Shown here: positions 31,977 to 42,173 of the stretch, in pieces
Numbering within the stretch: position 1 is the first letter of the stretch
How the letters are laid out: every line of letters starts with the position of its first letter
Assembly (NCBI GenBank): GCA_027459775.1
Contig: DAIDHE010000065.1
Span: forward strand, 1-64,000
Length of the DNA stretch: 64,000 bases
Origin: Planctomycetales bacterium
Lineage (GTDB): Bacteria > Planctomycetota > Planctomycetia > Isosphaerales > Isosphaeraceae
Reading direction: 5' to 3'
Program-made: the position numbers and the translations under genes
Notes under the pieces: generated by a model
What the model was told of the DNA's origin: nothing
Database searches by the model: none
Seen by the model: the letters and a program-made list of their open reading frames with translations, nothing else

Positions 31977-33962
31977 ATGCCTGATCTCGACCCCGTTTCG
32001 ATTCTTGGACCAGCCGGCGCGATCGCGCGGCGTCTGCCGTCTTACGAACATCGGGCCGAGCAGATCAAGATGGCGCGCTGGGTCGCCCGCGCGATCGAAA
32101 AGCCCTGCCACCTGATCGTCGAGGCTGGCACCGGCGTCGGTAAGAGTTTTGCCTATCTCGTCCCGGCCATTCAGGCGGCCGTCGCGCTCAAGAAGACCAT
32201 CGTCGTTTCCACCCACACGATCGCTCTCCAGGAGCAAATCCTCAACAAGGACGTGCCGTTTCTGCGCTCGGTCTTGCCTTATGAGTTCACGGCCATCCTC
32301 GTCAAGGGGAGGGCCAATTACATGAGCCTGCGCAGGCTCGATGGCGCTCTTCAGCGCCTATCGGCGATCTTCCAGAGGCCCGAGGAATTCGACGAGATCG
32401 CCGAGCTCAAGATGTGGGCCATGCGCACGAACGACGGCAGCCGGTCGGACTTGAATTTCCGACCGCAAGCCACGGTCTGGGACGCCGTGCAGAGCGACAA
32501 CGGCAACTGCTTGGGCCGCGACTGCCCGAGGCATCAGGAGTGTTTCTTCTTCAAGCAAAGGCGCAGAATGCGCCATGCCCAGATTCTGATTGTCAATCAC
32601 GCCCTGTTCGTGACCGATCTGGCGCTCCGAGAACACGATGCGGCTCTCTTGCCCAAATATGACGTGGCGATCCTGGACGAGGCGCACACGCTCGAGGCCG
32701 TCGCCGGCGAGCATCTTGGCCTCAGATTGTCGAGTGCGAGCATCGATTTCACGCTCAATCGGCTCTACAACGAGCGCACGGAAAAGGGCCTTCTGACAGC
32801 TCATCGGCTGGTGGATGCGATCGACAAAGCGCGGGCCGCGCGGGCGGCGTCGGAGGATTTTTTTGACGAGGTCGCGGCCTGGCACGAGCGACAGCCGGCG
32901 AATTTCAACGGGCGGGTTCGCAAGCCGATCGGGCTTTCTGACACGCTGGCCGAGCGGCTGCGCTCGCTGGCGGCGTCAATCGCCATTGCCGCCGCCGACA
33001 TCCCCAAGCGCGAAGAACAGATCGAACTCACGGCGGCGGACGAGCGCTGCCGTGCCCTGGCCGATCAGGTGTCGGCGTGGATCGCCCAGAAGGGCGACGA
33101 CATGGTTCATTGGGTCGAAATCTCGAACACAAGGGGTCGACGGGTCCAGCTAGCAACGGCCGCACAAGAGGCTGGGCCAGCGCTCAGGCGCTTGCTGTTT
33201 GACCGGGTTCCCACCTGCATCCTGACCTCGGCGACGCTCTGTGTGAGCTCGCCGCCGTCTTTCGATTTCATCAAGACCAGGCTCGGCCTGACCGCGGCCG
33301 AGACCCTGGCGCTCGGCAGCCCTTTCGATTATGCAAGCCAGGTCACGATTCACATTCCCAGGAATCTTCCCGACCCTTCCGAAGAGCCCCAGGCCTTTGA
33401 GCGAGCGGCCGTGCGGGCGATCGCCTATTATCTCGATAAGACGCAGGGTAAGGCGTTCGTGCTGTTCACCTCGCACAAGATGCTCGCGGCTTCCGCGCAG
33501 GCGCTCGGGCCGTTCCTCGCGCGGCGGAACATCGCGCTTCTGGCTCAGAGCGACGGCATCCCGCGATCCAAGATGGTGGAAGCGTTCAAGGCCGATGTGA
33601 ACAGCGTAATCTTCGGCGCGGACAGCTTCTGGCAGGGAATCGACGTACCCGGCGAGGCGCTCTCAAATGTGATCATCACTCGGCTCCCCTTCTCCGTGCC
33701 AACTCATCCCTTGCTCGAGTCCCGGCTTGAGGCCATCCGCGCCCGCGGCGGCAACCCTTTCGTTGAATACCAGGTTCCCGAGGCCGTCATCAAGCTCAAG
33801 CAAGGCTTCGGTCGCCTGATCCGCGGTCGATCCGACCAGGGCATCGTGGTCATTCTCGACCCCCGGGTCATGACCAAACCCTATGGACGCACGTTCTTGA
33901 GCTCGCTGCCGGACTGCCCCCGCATCGTCGAAACTCTTCCGCTCGCCGACCCCGTCGCATGA
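31977..33962 (+). CDS. DinG/XPD-family ATP-dependent helicase
   Basis: This is a superfamily 2 DNA helicase of the DinG/XPD type, about 661 residues. The Walker A element is EAGTGVGKSFAYLVP, the Walker B box is AILDEAHTLEA, and the C-terminal helicase half has FGADSFWQGIDVPGE and the motif VI stretch KQGFGRLIRG. The iron-sulfur insert keeps three cysteines with DinG spacing (CLGRDCPRHQEC). The first ligand, normally Cys in a GRxNYxC motif, is Ser in GRANYMSLRRL, so a four-Cys cluster cannot form as in E. coli DinG. The ATG at 31977 is preferred over a TTG at 31965. The gene follows the thiamine fusion by 39 bases. Confidence 0.92.
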   Translation: MPDLDPVSILGPAGAIARRLPSYEHRAEQIKMARWVARAIEKPCHLIVEAGTGVGKSFAYLVPAIQAAVALKKTIVVSTHTIALQEQILNKDVPFLRSVLPYEFTAILVKGRANYMSLRRLDGALQRLSAIFQRPEEFDEIAELKMWAMRTNDGSRSDLNFRPQATVWDAVQSDNGNCLGRDCPRHQECFFFKQRRRMRHAQILIVNHALFVTDLALREHDAALLPKYDVAILDEAHTLEAVAGEHLGLRLSSASIDFTLNRLYNERTEKGLLTAHRLVDAIDKARAARAASEDFFDEVAAWHERQPANFNGRVRKPIGLSDTLAERLRSLAASIAIAAADIPKREEQIELTAADERCRALADQVSAWIAQKGDDMVHWVEISNTRGRRVQLATAAQEAGPALRRLLFDRVPTCILTSATLCVSSPPSFDFIKTRLGLTAAETLALGSPFDYASQVTIHIPRNLPDPSEEPQAFERAAVRAIAYYLDKTQGKAFVLFTSHKMLAASAQALGPFLARRNIALLAQSDGIPRSKMVEAFKADVNSVIFGADSFWQGIDVPGEALSNVIITRLPFSVPTHPLLESRLEAIRARGGNPFVEYQVPEAVIKLKQGFGRLIRGRSDQGIVVILDPRVMTKPYGRTFLSSLPDCPRIVETLPLADPVA

Positions 33963-34007
33963 GCGTGATCAGCCACCAGACGCCGACCCCTGAAAGGATG
34001 ACGATCC

Positions 34008-36392
34008 ATGGAAACAATCACGACCTCCGATGCGGCGGTGCTCTCGGGCGAGAGCCTGCGTCTGATCGACGCCTACTGGAGGGCCGCCAACTATCTGGCC
34101 GTCGGCCAGATTTACCTGATGGACAACCCACTCCTCCGGACGCCCCTCGAGCCCCGGCACGTCAAGCCCCGACTGCTCGGCCACTGGGGGACGGTTCCCG
34201 GGCAGAATCTGGTCTACGTTCATCTCAACCGGCTGATCGTCGAGCACGACCTGAGCGTGATTTACATCTCGGGCCCTGGCCATGGCGGGCCAGCGCTCGT
34301 TGCCCAGACCTATCTCGAGGGAACCTACAGCGAGGTTTACACGAACATCACCCAGGACGAGGCCGGCCTCAAGCGGCTCTTCAAACAGTTCTCGTTTCCT
34401 GGCGGGATTCCCAGTCACGTCGCGCCAGAAACGCCAGGGTCGATCCACGAAGGAGGCGAGCTGGGCTATAGCCTGTCGCACGCCTTTGGCGCGGTCTTCG
34501 ACAATCCCGACCTGATCGCCGTCTGCGTCGTCGGCGACGGTGAGGCCGAGACCGGCCCGCTCGCGACCGGCTGGCACTCGAACAAGTTTCTCGACCCCGT
34601 CCACGACGGCGCGGTCTTGCCGATCTTGCATCTGAACGGCTACAAGATCGCCAACCCCACGGTCCTTGATCGCATCGGCCGCGATGAGCTCGTCCAGTTG
34701 ATGCGGGGCTACGGCTACACGCCTTATTTCGTCGAGGGAGACGACCCGCCGGCGGTTCACCAGCAGATGGCCGCGACCCTGGATCGGGCAATCGGCGAGA
34801 TCAGGGAAATCCAGAGTCGCGCGCGCACGAATGGCAACGCGCAGCGGCCCGCCTGGCCGATGATCGTCTTGCGCACCCCCAAGGGATGGACCGGTCCCAA
34901 GGAGGCCGACGGACTGCCGGTCGAGGGTACCTATCGCGCCCACCAGGTTCCGCTCTCCGACCCCCGCAACCATCCCGAGCATCGGAAGCAGCTCGAAACC
35001 TGGATGCGCGGCTATCATCCCGAAGAGCTGTTTGATCAAAACGGGCGATTGGCCGCCGAACTCCAGGCGCTCGCGCCCAAAGGCGCCAGACGCATGGGCG
35101 CCAATCCCCACGCCAATGGCGGCATCCTGCTCCGCGAGCTGCGGCTTCCCGAGTTTCGCGAGTACGCCATCGCCGTCGAGAAGCAGGGGGTCACCATGAA
35201 TGAAGACACGCGGACGCTCGGCAAGTATCTCCGCGACGTGATCAGGCTCAACCAAGATCAGCGCAACTTTCGGATCTTCGGACCCGACGAGACCGCCTCG
35301 AATCGCCTGACAGCCGTGTTCGAGGCGACCGACAAACAGTGGATGGCAGAAACCAGGCCAACCGACGATCATCTGGCGTCGCAAGGGCGGGTCATGGAGA
35401 TGCTCAGCGAGCACCAGTGCCAGGGGTGGCTTGAAGGCTATTTGCTCACGGGGCGGCACGGCCTGTTCAACACGTACGAGGCCTTTGTCCACATCGTGGA
35501 TTCGATGTTTAACCAGCACGCCAAGTGGCTGAAGGTGACCCGCTCGATCCCCTGGCGGAGGCCGATCGCCTCGCTCAATATCCTCCTCGCCTCGCATGTC
35601 TGGCGGCAGGATCACAATGGATTCACCCATCAGGATCCTGGTTTCATCGACCACGTCGTGAACAAGAAGGCCGAGATCATCCGCGTCTATCTTCCCCCCG
35701 ACACCAATACGCTGCTCTCGGTCTTCGATCATTGCTTGCGGAGTCGGAATTACGTCAACGTCGTGGTCGCCAGCAAACACCCCTCGCCCCAGTGGCTCGA
35801 CATGGATTCCGCCGTCAAGCACTGCACGGCGGGGATCGGCATCTGGGAATGGGCGAGCAACGACCGCGATAGTGAGCCCGACGTCGTGATGGCCTGCGCG
35901 GGCGATGTTCCAACGCTCGAAACCCTGGCTGCCGTCCAGCTTCTCAGGGAGTTCACCCCCAAGCTGCGGATTCGTGTCGTGAACGTCGTCGATCTGATGC
36001 GACTTCAGCCGGAAAAGGAGCACCCGCACGGCCTTTCCGACCACGAGTTCGACATGCTGTTCACCAAGGATAAGCCGATCATCTTCGCTTATCACGGCTA
36101 TCCCTGGCTGATCCACCGGCTGACCTATCGCCGGACCAACCACCACAACCTGCACGTCCGCGGCTACAAGGAAGAGGGGACGATCACCACGGCATTCGAC
36201 ATGGCCGTTCTCAACGACCTCGACCGCTTTCATCTTGTGGGCGACGTGGTCGATCGTCTTCCCCAGCTCGGAGCTCGGGCGGCCTACGCCAAGCAAGCGA
36301 TGCGCGACAAGCTGATCGAGCACACGCGCTACATCCACGAACATGGTGAAGACATGCCCGAGATTCGTGACTGGACGTGGAAAGGCGAGTGA
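34008..36392 (+). CDS. xfp: Xylulose-5-phosphate/fructose-6-phosphate phosphoketolase
   Basis: This thiamine diphosphate-dependent enzyme cleaves xylulose 5-phosphate or fructose 6-phosphate with phosphate to acetyl phosphate and a smaller sugar phosphate. The 794 residues are full family length. Diagnostic stretches are [86 protein letters not shown] and the C-terminal [19 protein letters not shown] element lies about ten bases before the ATG. It follows the helicase gene by 45 bases and may be cotranscribed. No acetate kinase or phosphotransacetylase gene is in the window, so the fate of the acetyl phosphate is not visible here. Confidence 0.97.
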   Translation: METITTSDAAVLSGESLRLIDAYWRAANYLAVGQIYLMDNPLLRTPLEPRHVKPRLLGHWGTVPGQNLVYVHLNRLIVEHDLSVIYISGPGHGGPALVAQTYLEGTYSEVYTNITQDEAGLKRLFKQFSFPGGIPSHVAPETPGSIHEGGELGYSLSHAFGAVFDNPDLIAVCVVGDGEAETGPLATGWHSNKFLDPVHDGAVLPILHLNGYKIANPTVLDRIGRDELVQLMRGYGYTPYFVEGDDPPAVHQQMAATLDRAIGEIREIQSRARTNGNAQRPAWPMIVLRTPKGWTGPKEADGLPVEGTYRAHQVPLSDPRNHPEHRKQLETWMRGYHPEELFDQNGRLAAELQALAPKGARRMGANPHANGGILLRELRLPEFREYAIAVEKQGVTMNEDTRTLGKYLRDVIRLNQDQRNFRIFGPDETASNRLTAVFEATDKQWMAETRPTDDHLASQGRVMEMLSEHQCQGWLEGYLLTGRHGLFNTYEAFVHIVDSMFNQHAKWLKVTRSIPWRRPIASLNILLASHVWRQDHNGFTHQDPGFIDHVVNKKAEIIRVYLPPDTNTLLSVFDHCLRSRNYVNVVVASKHPSPQWLDMDSAVKHCTAGIGIWEWASNDRDSEPDVVMACAGDVPTLETLAAVQLLREFTPKLRIRVVNVVDLMRLQPEKEHPHGLSDHEFDMLFTKDKPIIFAYHGYPWLIHRLTYRRTNHHNLHVRGYKEEGTITTAFDMAVLNDLDRFHLVGDVVDRLPQLGARAAYAKQAMRDKLIEHTRYIHEHGEDMPEIRDWTWKGE

Positions 36393-36539
36393 GTGGGGGC
36401 TGGGATGTCGGAAAAAGAGAACGAGCCCGCGTCCGTCGCCTTGGCCTGCGCAAACAGGCGTGGGGACGACGGGAACGGGCTCACTCGTGAGACGCGGCGG
36501 CGAACCCGCCCAAGACGCTCAAAGACCAGACGCGAAGGC

Positions 36540-37115
36540 TCAGGGCTCGTCGGCCTTTTTCTGGGAGATCAGGCGGCGGACGCGCTCGGCGAGGAGAGCC
36601 CCGTCGAACGGCTTCTTGAATCCGTCGTTGAACCCCAGTGCGAAGGTCTCCTCGCCCGGTTCATCGCTGGTCAAGGCCAGAAGAATCGTGCCTTGATGAT
36701 CAGGACTCTTGCGAAGATTCTGCGCGATCTGACCAGCCTCGATGCGGCCCAAGGCCATATCGATGATGATGCAGTCGGGGTGAAAACTCTCGGCGCGAAT
36801 CCCCGCCTCGAAGCCCGAGGCGGCCGTTTCGATCCGAAAGTCGTCACTCTCGCGCAGGTGCTCGCGAAGAACGTGCTGGAGCGGCCCGTCCGCCCCGACG
36901 ACCAGGACTTTATGGTAAACCTCGGCTTCCAGGTCGCCCAAGGGCATTCCATGCTCCTTGAGAAACCGCAGGAGATGCTCCCGCGGAATGCGACGATCCT
37001 GCGAGCCGGGGATGCGATAACCACGCAAGCGGCCCGAGTCGAACCACTTGCTCACGGTCCGAGGCGCGACCTTGCAGATTTTCGCGACTTGGCCGGTTGT
37101 GAAAACCTTTTTCAT
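36540..37115 (-). CDS. BldC/MerR-like helix-turn-helix protein fused to a receiver domain
   Basis: The 191-residue regulator has an N-terminal DNA-binding module (MKKVFTTGQVAKICKVAPR, then SKWFDSGRLRGYRIPGS) of the excisionase/BldC type, followed by a response-receiver domain. The receiver has the acceptor Asp in CIIIDMALG and the conserved Lys in GFKKPFD. The first acidic pocket is degenerate (VVGADG with one acid rather than two), so phosphorylation may be weak or altered. The ATG at 37115 opens on the HTH; upstream in-frame codons look random. Genes of this shape are common in planctomycetes, and the order HTH first, receiver second is the reverse of ordinary response regulators. No kinase is adjacent. 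Confidence 0.88.
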   Translation of the reverse strand: MKKVFTTGQVAKICKVAPRTVSKWFDSGRLRGYRIPGSQDRRIPREHLLRFLKEHGMPLGDLEAEVYHKVLVVGADGPLQHVLREHLRESDDFRIETAASGFEAGIRAESFHPDCIIIDMALGRIEAGQIAQNLRKSPDHQGTILLALTSDEPGEETFALGFNDGFKKPFDGALLAERVRRLISQKKADEP

Positions 37116-37482
37116 CTCGAGGACTCCACTCGCCCAGTTCGGTGCGAGACCACGGAGGTTTCCTCCTCCCTCCGGATAGGAACCATGTCGGCGCGGTGAT
37201 AGTCCCGGCTCGCCGGCGCTCGCCCATGCACATTCCATCGCGTGGGTCGCCGCAAGAGACGGCAATCGTGCTGATCGCTCCGACTTCGTCCCCGCCCTTG
37301 ATCACGGCCTGCGCGCCAAGCGCCCAAAGCCAAGTTGACGGAACGCCGCCCACTTGAATTCAAGCACACTTCGCGCAGTACCACCCGTGAGCGCCAGATC
37401 TCTCAATCCAACGCCCACACCGAACAAGCACGGAGACCCCCCCGCCCCGGTTGAGTGCGGAAGGCAGCCCGGTTCGTTGCCC

Positions 37483-37507
37483 CGAGGGGGAGTCGCTAGC
37501 CCCCTCG
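37483..37507. repeat. Perfect 8-bp inverted repeat
   Basis: CGAGGGGG at 37483-37490 pairs with CCCCCTCG at 37500-37507 across a 9-base loop. It stands in the middle of a gene-free stretch and is not at the end of a gene, so a simple terminator role is unlikely. Confidence 0.5.
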
Positions 37508-37553
37508 TCGTCGCAAACCTGACCGTCAAGACTAATAGTTCGATCCGCGCAGC

Positions 37554-37587
37554 GTGGGACTTTAGGAAGGGTCAGGCATGGTCCCAC
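37554..37587. repeat. REP-like palindrome containing GTCAGGCAT
   Basis: GTGGGAC at 37554-37560 pairs with GTCCCAC at 37581-37587, and the 20-base loop carries GTCAGGCATG. The same nine bases GTCAGGCAT recur at 51242-51250, also in a gene-free gap and inside an imperfect palindrome. Confidence 0.35.
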
Positions 37588-37880
37588 CGCAAACACCAGC
37601 CGCAATGCCTCTACGGCTTGTAAATCCCTTGAGGTTGCCGAGACTTACGACAATAAAGCACAACTAAGCAATGGCCATAAAAAGCGCAATATTTCGGAGC
37701 CCCGACCGATTCATGCGTGCATGCCATCTATGCTCGGGGAGCGCGGGGGCATTTCCCCAATCGTGCCTCTTCGACTGTCACCTTAGCGGTGACTTGGGCA
37801 CTCTCGACTCTTACCCTAAGTTTCAAACCTCAATCAAATAGAAGCCGATCTCATAGGTCAATTCGGATTGCCTTGAGAAC

Positions 37881-39920
37881 TCAGGGATTCTCATCCCGGC
37901 GGAAGAAATCGAGGATCCTGGACCGTAGGGTCGGTGGCTCGAGCGCAGCTTTTTGCAGATCGTCGTCGCTTTGTGTGGGAGAATTTGCCGTCGCCTGACC
38001 GCCTTGTTTGGCGTCAATGGAGTTCGTGGGGGATGTTGGCTTTGGGGCTTTGGTGTCGGCTGCAGACTTGGCGGGAGTGCTTGTACCGGGTTCGCTGTCG
38101 CGATTGAAAAATCCGAAGAGACCTCGGCGATGAACTGGACTGGTTTGGCGGCTCGAACGGACGAGGGCGTCATCGCGTTTGGCGGTGGTGTCTTTTCCGA
38201 GCACGGCTTCCAGGTAGAGGCGGCTGGATGCGGGGACTGCGTCGACGACAAGTTGACCAGACAAGTTTCCTTGGCGGAAAGCGGATTCGAGGATGGTGAC
38301 AAGGTCGGGGTAGGATGCGCCCAGATTGGCGGTGCGGCGGAGAACGTCCGCAAGCTCGAGGCTGGTTGAGATCTTGGAGTCGGCGTCTTCCGAGCGACTG
38401 GCGACAATCTTGCTGACTTCGATCGCCTCGTCGTGGTCCGAGGCGTTGAGCAAGAACGGGCCGGTGCCCAACACGACGGGGGGCAGCAGTTTTTGCTGAC
38501 GGCCGAAGATGACGATTTCCGAGCGACGGCTGCGCGAGACGTGGACCAAAGGCGGCCCTTCGGAATCGATCACGTAGAGCAAGAACGGATCCTCGGCCCT
38601 GCGCTCGAGGTGGTTGGAAGCTGTGATGATCGCCATCGCCAGCCGATCGGGTGATTCCTCGTCCTCTTCCGGACTGGGTTGATCGAGAACCCGGACGCGA
38701 CCCAGGAACGGGTCGGTGGCGTCCAGAACGCGAAGTGCGTTGAACGCGCCGTAACGCACGGCCACATCCGGCTCGTCCATCAGCTTCCTTAGCTTCAAGT
38801 GCGCGGAGGGTTGGTCCAGCGAGGCCAGGGCGGATAGGGCGTAGACTCGAAAATCAGGGTTCTTGACTACGGATTCGCCCAGGATCTCAACACCTGCCGT
38901 CTCGCCCAGGTAGGCCAGAGCCTCGGCCGCGAAAAAGCGAACCTGGGAATTGTCGCTCTTGAGGCCCGCCTGGAGAGCCTCCACGGCGGGGCTTCCCATC
39001 CCCTCGAGTTTCATCGCTGCCACACCGGCTGTCTTGGGGTTAAGCACCTCTTGCGACCACGCGGTCAGCCTTCGCGCCTGCAATTCGGGGCTCTCGAGGA
39101 CCGGCAAATGCTGGACAACCCGGAAGAAGTGATCCTGGTTCTGGTGATAGATGTTCGGAACCTTGAGTTCGAGATAGCTGTCGGTTTTGGCGTTGGCCGC
39201 CCCCTTTTGGTGGCCGTTTTCGGTCTGATGAAATCGCTCGTTGACGACATCCTCGAGCAATTTGGCCGTACGGAAACTCTTACGATTGTTCTTGATGGCC
39301 AGGGTGAAGGGGTTGTCTTTCTTGACCCGACCCCCTCCCAGGATTCTCCCGACCTTGGGATCATTGGGCCGGGCCGGCGTCCCGATCATGATTGGACCCT
39401 GAGCCAGCGCGAGGTCTTGTCCGCCCTTGGGGGTGTTGCCGGCGATCAGTACCTCGCGTAGCCGGGTCATGAGTAGGTAGCCCCCGGCCAGGCTCTTGGT
39501 TCCGCATGCCGGAGGAACCTCGACCTGGACGTCGAGCCGGTCGGTGGGGCTGACACCGATCGGAATCGTCAGCGTCACGAGCACCATCGAAACACGCGGA
39601 TTGGCCAGCAACCGATCCGGGTGCTCGACATTCGCCTTGCTCATCTCGTCCACGAGCTGTTTGCGCCACCACGACTGCGGCGGATCAGCCCCGGTGTTGT
39701 CGAGACCCATGACCAGACCCACCCCTTCGACTTTCATCTCGCCTCGACTGACGACGAATGCCAGGTCGCCGACGGTCTCCTGGGCCTTGGGCGGCGGCGG
39801 TTCTTTCTTTTTCTTGGTTGGGATGGGGCCCGCACCGAACGGTGCCACGAGGAATGGGATCGCGCAGAGAATGAGGAAAGCCCGAAGGGTCCGGGTCTGC
39901 CCAGGATAAAACCGCCGCAT
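37881..39920 (-). CDS. FlgI-like (P-ring domain) protein fused to HEAT-like repeats
   Basis: A 679-residue exported protein. The ATG at 39920 has AAGGAGG seven bases upstream and a signal peptide (AFLILCAIPFLVAPFGAG). The first part (about 48-230) resembles the flagellar P-ring protein FlgI: VGDLAFVVSRGEMKVEGVGLV and VMGLDNTGADPP, then RLDVQVEVPPACGTKSLAGG and LREVLIAGNTPKGGQDLALAQGPIMIG. Residues about 320-420 form HEAT-like repeats (QVRFFAAEALAYLG, DFRVYALSALASLD, DVAVRYGAFNALRVLD). The C-terminal 100 residues are low complexity. No other flagellar gene lies near, so a role in a P-ring is doubtful. Planctomycete genomes often carry such stand-alone FlgI-like genes. Its function is unknown. 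Confidence 0.8.
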   Translation of the reverse strand: MRRFYPGQTRTLRAFLILCAIPFLVAPFGAGPIPTKKKKEPPPPKAQETVGDLAFVVSRGEMKVEGVGLVMGLDNTGADPPQSWWRKQLVDEMSKANVEHPDRLLANPRVSMVLVTLTIPIGVSPTDRLDVQVEVPPACGTKSLAGGYLLMTRLREVLIAGNTPKGGQDLALAQGPIMIGTPARPNDPKVGRILGGGRVKKDNPFTLAIKNNRKSFRTAKLLEDVVNERFHQTENGHQKGAANAKTDSYLELKVPNIYHQNQDHFFRVVQHLPVLESPELQARRLTAWSQEVLNPKTAGVAAMKLEGMGSPAVEALQAGLKSDNSQVRFFAAEALAYLGETAGVEILGESVVKNPDFRVYALSALASLDQPSAHLKLRKLMDEPDVAVRYGAFNALRVLDATDPFLGRVRVLDQPSPEEDEESPDRLAMAIITASNHLERRAEDPFLLYVIDSEGPPLVHVSRSRRSEIVIFGRQQKLLPPVVLGTGPFLLNASDHDEAIEVSKIVASRSEDADSKISTSLELADVLRRTANLGASYPDLVTILESAFRQGNLSGQLVVDAVPASSRLYLEAVLGKDTTAKRDDALVRSSRQTSPVHRRGLFGFFNRDSEPGTSTPAKSAADTKAPKPTSPTNSIDAKQGGQATANSPTQSDDDLQKAALEPPTLRSRILDFFRRDENP

Positions 39921-40191
39921 AGATCAGCCTCCTTGCGCAGCATCGGGGAGAACCCCCGGACCCGGCTCGAGAACCAAGCCAGGTCAATCACAATCCGCCG
40001 CGGCGGACTCGCCCACGTCCCTGTGTGGCGAACAACTCCGGGTCCAAAGAACCCAGGAGCGCGGCAAAAGTATCCTCGCTCGGTTCCGTGGTCAAGAGCG
40101 ATTCTCAAGAGCGAACGAAAAAAACCGTATCTCTGGACTCGACCAGCCGATACAGCCGGGCCGCGGATCGCTCCTCGGCTTTCGAGCCGAG

Positions 40192-42009
40192 TCATGGGGC
40201 GAGGAACGGCCAGACCCAGGGGATGAGCGTGATCGCCGTGATCCACATGAGAATATTGAGCGGGATGCCCACGCGCATGAAGTCGGTGAAGCGATAGCCG
40301 CCGGGTCCGAAGACCATCATGTGGGTTTGATAGCCGATGGGCGACGCGAAGGCGAACGAGGCGGCCAGCGCGGCAGCCATGATGAAAGGTCTCGGGCTGG
40401 CGTGGAGAATTCGAGCGGATTCGACGCAAAATGGGAACGAGAGGGCGGCGGCGGCGTTGTTGCTGATGAGCTCGTTCAGAATCATGACGGCCAGGTAAAC
40501 GGCCGCCAGGGTGGCGATCGGCCCCAAGGGTTGAGTGGCCTCGACGAGCAATCCCGCCGTGATGCGGGCGACGCCTGACACCTCGAGCGCCTTGCCGACT
40601 CCGAACGAAGCGGCGATTGCGATCAAGACCGACAGGTCGAGCGCCTTGCGAGCGCCCGAGCTCGACAGGCAACCGGCGGCGACCATCGCCCCGGCGGCGA
40701 CCAGTGAAGCGAGAGCGATGTCGATCTTCCCGCTCAAGAAGGCCACGATCAGCCCCGCGAAAATGGCCACCGCCCGCCAGGCATGTTGATGCCGGACGGG
40801 ACGCGAGTCCTCGACTTCGCTGACCAGGTAAAAGTCGGGGTTATTGCGATAGGCCCGGCTAAAATTAGGGCCGGTCTGCAAAAGAAGGGTGTCGCCCGCA
40901 CGGAGCTCGACATCGCCGATCTTGGTTCCCAGTCGCACGCCATTGCGGTGAATGGCCACGATGGCGGCGTCGTACAGAGCACGAAAATCGGCGTCGCGCA
41001 CCCGCTGATCGATCAAGGGTGAGCTCGGGCTGATCACCGTTTCGCAAAGCTGGCGACCGCCGTGAGCCCTCGTCGAAATGTCGTAATGCGCATCGGCCGC
41101 AGGAACCAGCCCTGGGATTTTCTCGAGGTCGACGATCGTCGAGACCACCCCTGTGAAAATCAGCCGGTCGTCAGCGTGGATCGACTCGTCGGGACTGACT
41201 GGGCCGATCAACTCACCGCCGCGGTCGATCTCGATCAGGAACAAGCCCGGCAAGTGCCGCAGTCCAGCAGCCGCGATCGTCTTACCCACCAGCCGGCAGC
41301 TCGGTTGCACCAGCAGCTCGACGAGATATTCGCGCCGCGATTGCTCAAGCTGCTCGATCATATCGAGCCGGTTGGGCATAAGCCGTCGACCCAGAGTCAG
41401 CATGTAGGCCGTCCCCACGAGCGCGCAGGGAAGGCCGACCCAACCGATCTCAAGGAACCCCATCGGAGTCATCCCGGATTTCTCCAGGAGCCCCTGGACG
41501 ACCAGATTCGTACTGGTGCCGATCAGCGAGCAGCCTCCACCCAGGATCGAGAGAAATGAGAGAGGCATGAGCAATCGCGACGGCGAGATTCGCCGCTTGC
41601 GGCACCAGGCGATCAACACTGGAACAAGCAGGGCGACCTTGGGGGTATTGTTGAGCACGAGCGCTGATGGGATCAGGACGACCGCCATCAAGAAAAGCGC
41701 CTTCCCCTCGGTCTCGATCCGCCCCAGCAGCCGGTCGCCAAGATCGTCCATCACGCCGGTTTCGCTGAGGCTAGCCGCCACCACGAACAGGGCCGCGACC
41801 ACGAGCACGCCCGCATTGGCGAAACCGGCGAACGCCTCTTCGGGCTTGATCACCCCCAGGGCGGCCAGCAAAACGACTGCCCCCATGAAGAGTACATCGG
41901 CTGACTTGTCTCTGACCAATCCATAGAGCAATCCCGCCAGAACCCCAAGGGTCACGACGACCTTGTAAACATCAACCGGCTGTGCAACTCCAACGTCCTC
42001 CAGAATCAC
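40192..42009 (-). CDS. SLC13/DASS-type transporter with two RCK-C (TrkA-C) domains
   Basis: This is an inner-membrane secondary transporter of the divalent anion:sodium symporter type, 605 residues. The GTG at 42009 has GGAGGG six bases upstream. Membrane helices surround a central pair of soluble TrkA-C domains (about residues 215-390): EYLVELLVQPSCRLVGKTIAAAG with ADDRLIFTG, and CETVISPSSPLIDQRVRDADF with LRAGDTLLLQTGP. The first transport half carries VLNNTPKVALLVPVLIAW and IGTSTNLVVQGLL, and the second NELISNNAAAALSFPFC, which are the paired substrate and sodium motifs. Substrates in the family include sulfate, phosphate and dicarboxylates; the sequence does not decide among them. Confidence 0.92.
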   Translation of the reverse strand: MILEDVGVAQPVDVYKVVVTLGVLAGLLYGLVRDKSADVLFMGAVVLLAALGVIKPEEAFAGFANAGVLVVAALFVVAASLSETGVMDDLGDRLLGRIETEGKALFLMAVVLIPSALVLNNTPKVALLVPVLIAWCRKRRISPSRLLMPLSFLSILGGGCSLIGTSTNLVVQGLLEKSGMTPMGFLEIGWVGLPCALVGTAYMLTLGRRLMPNRLDMIEQLEQSRREYLVELLVQPSCRLVGKTIAAAGLRHLPGLFLIEIDRGGELIGPVSPDESIHADDRLIFTGVVSTIVDLEKIPGLVPAADAHYDISTRAHGGRQLCETVISPSSPLIDQRVRDADFRALYDAAIVAIHRNGVRLGTKIGDVELRAGDTLLLQTGPNFSRAYRNNPDFYLVSEVEDSRPVRHQHAWRAVAIFAGLIVAFLSGKIDIALASLVAAGAMVAAGCLSSSGARKALDLSVLIAIAASFGVGKALEVSGVARITAGLLVEATQPLGPIATLAAVYLAVMILNELISNNAAAALSFPFCVESARILHASPRPFIMAAALAASFAFASPIGYQTHMMVFGPGGYRFTDFMRVGIPLNILMWITAITLIPWVWPFLAP

Positions 42010-42173
42010 GTATCAACCCTCCAGCCATACGATCGCGCGCGCATGTGCGCCGTCGTGGATCAAGCCCACGTTTCGCCCTATTTTCACTGAGGTATTCTGG
42101 AGGATCGGCCTGCTCCTGTCCAATTCGGAGACCTCCTGAAAGCGTAAAGTGCGAAAGGAATAGTCGCTCGACG

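Larger units (their letters stand above)
37116..37880. other. Long intergenic region with several hairpins
   Basis: There are about 765 bases with no gene I can support, and the right half is more AT-rich than its surroundings. Three structured pieces stand out: an 8-bp perfect stem CGAGGGGG/CCCCCTCG at 37483-37507; a 7-bp stem GTGGGAC/GTCCCAC at 37554-37587 enclosing GTCAGGCATG; and a C7 run near 37436. None has a terminator-like T run. The region could hold a non-coding RNA or the remnant of a mobile repeat; the promoter of the HTH-receiver gene should lie at its left end. Confidence 0.4.

Noticed and set aside
33969-36344. A 791-codon open frame on the minus strand
   Set aside because: It lies exactly antisense to the phosphoketolase gene, whose sequence is unmistakable. 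Long antisense frames are common in GC-rich DNA. The product has no family resemblance.
37441-37590. Signal recognition particle RNA or another known structured RNA in the long gap
   Set aside because: A GGAAGGCAGC match recalls the SRP RNA loop, but the flanking helices and the GTCAGG part are not in the right place, so no known RNA is supported.
39734-40672. A 312-codon minus-strand frame bridging the transporter and the FlgI-like gene
   Set aside because: It overlaps the ends of two well-supported genes in another frame and has Arg/His-rich shadow composition.
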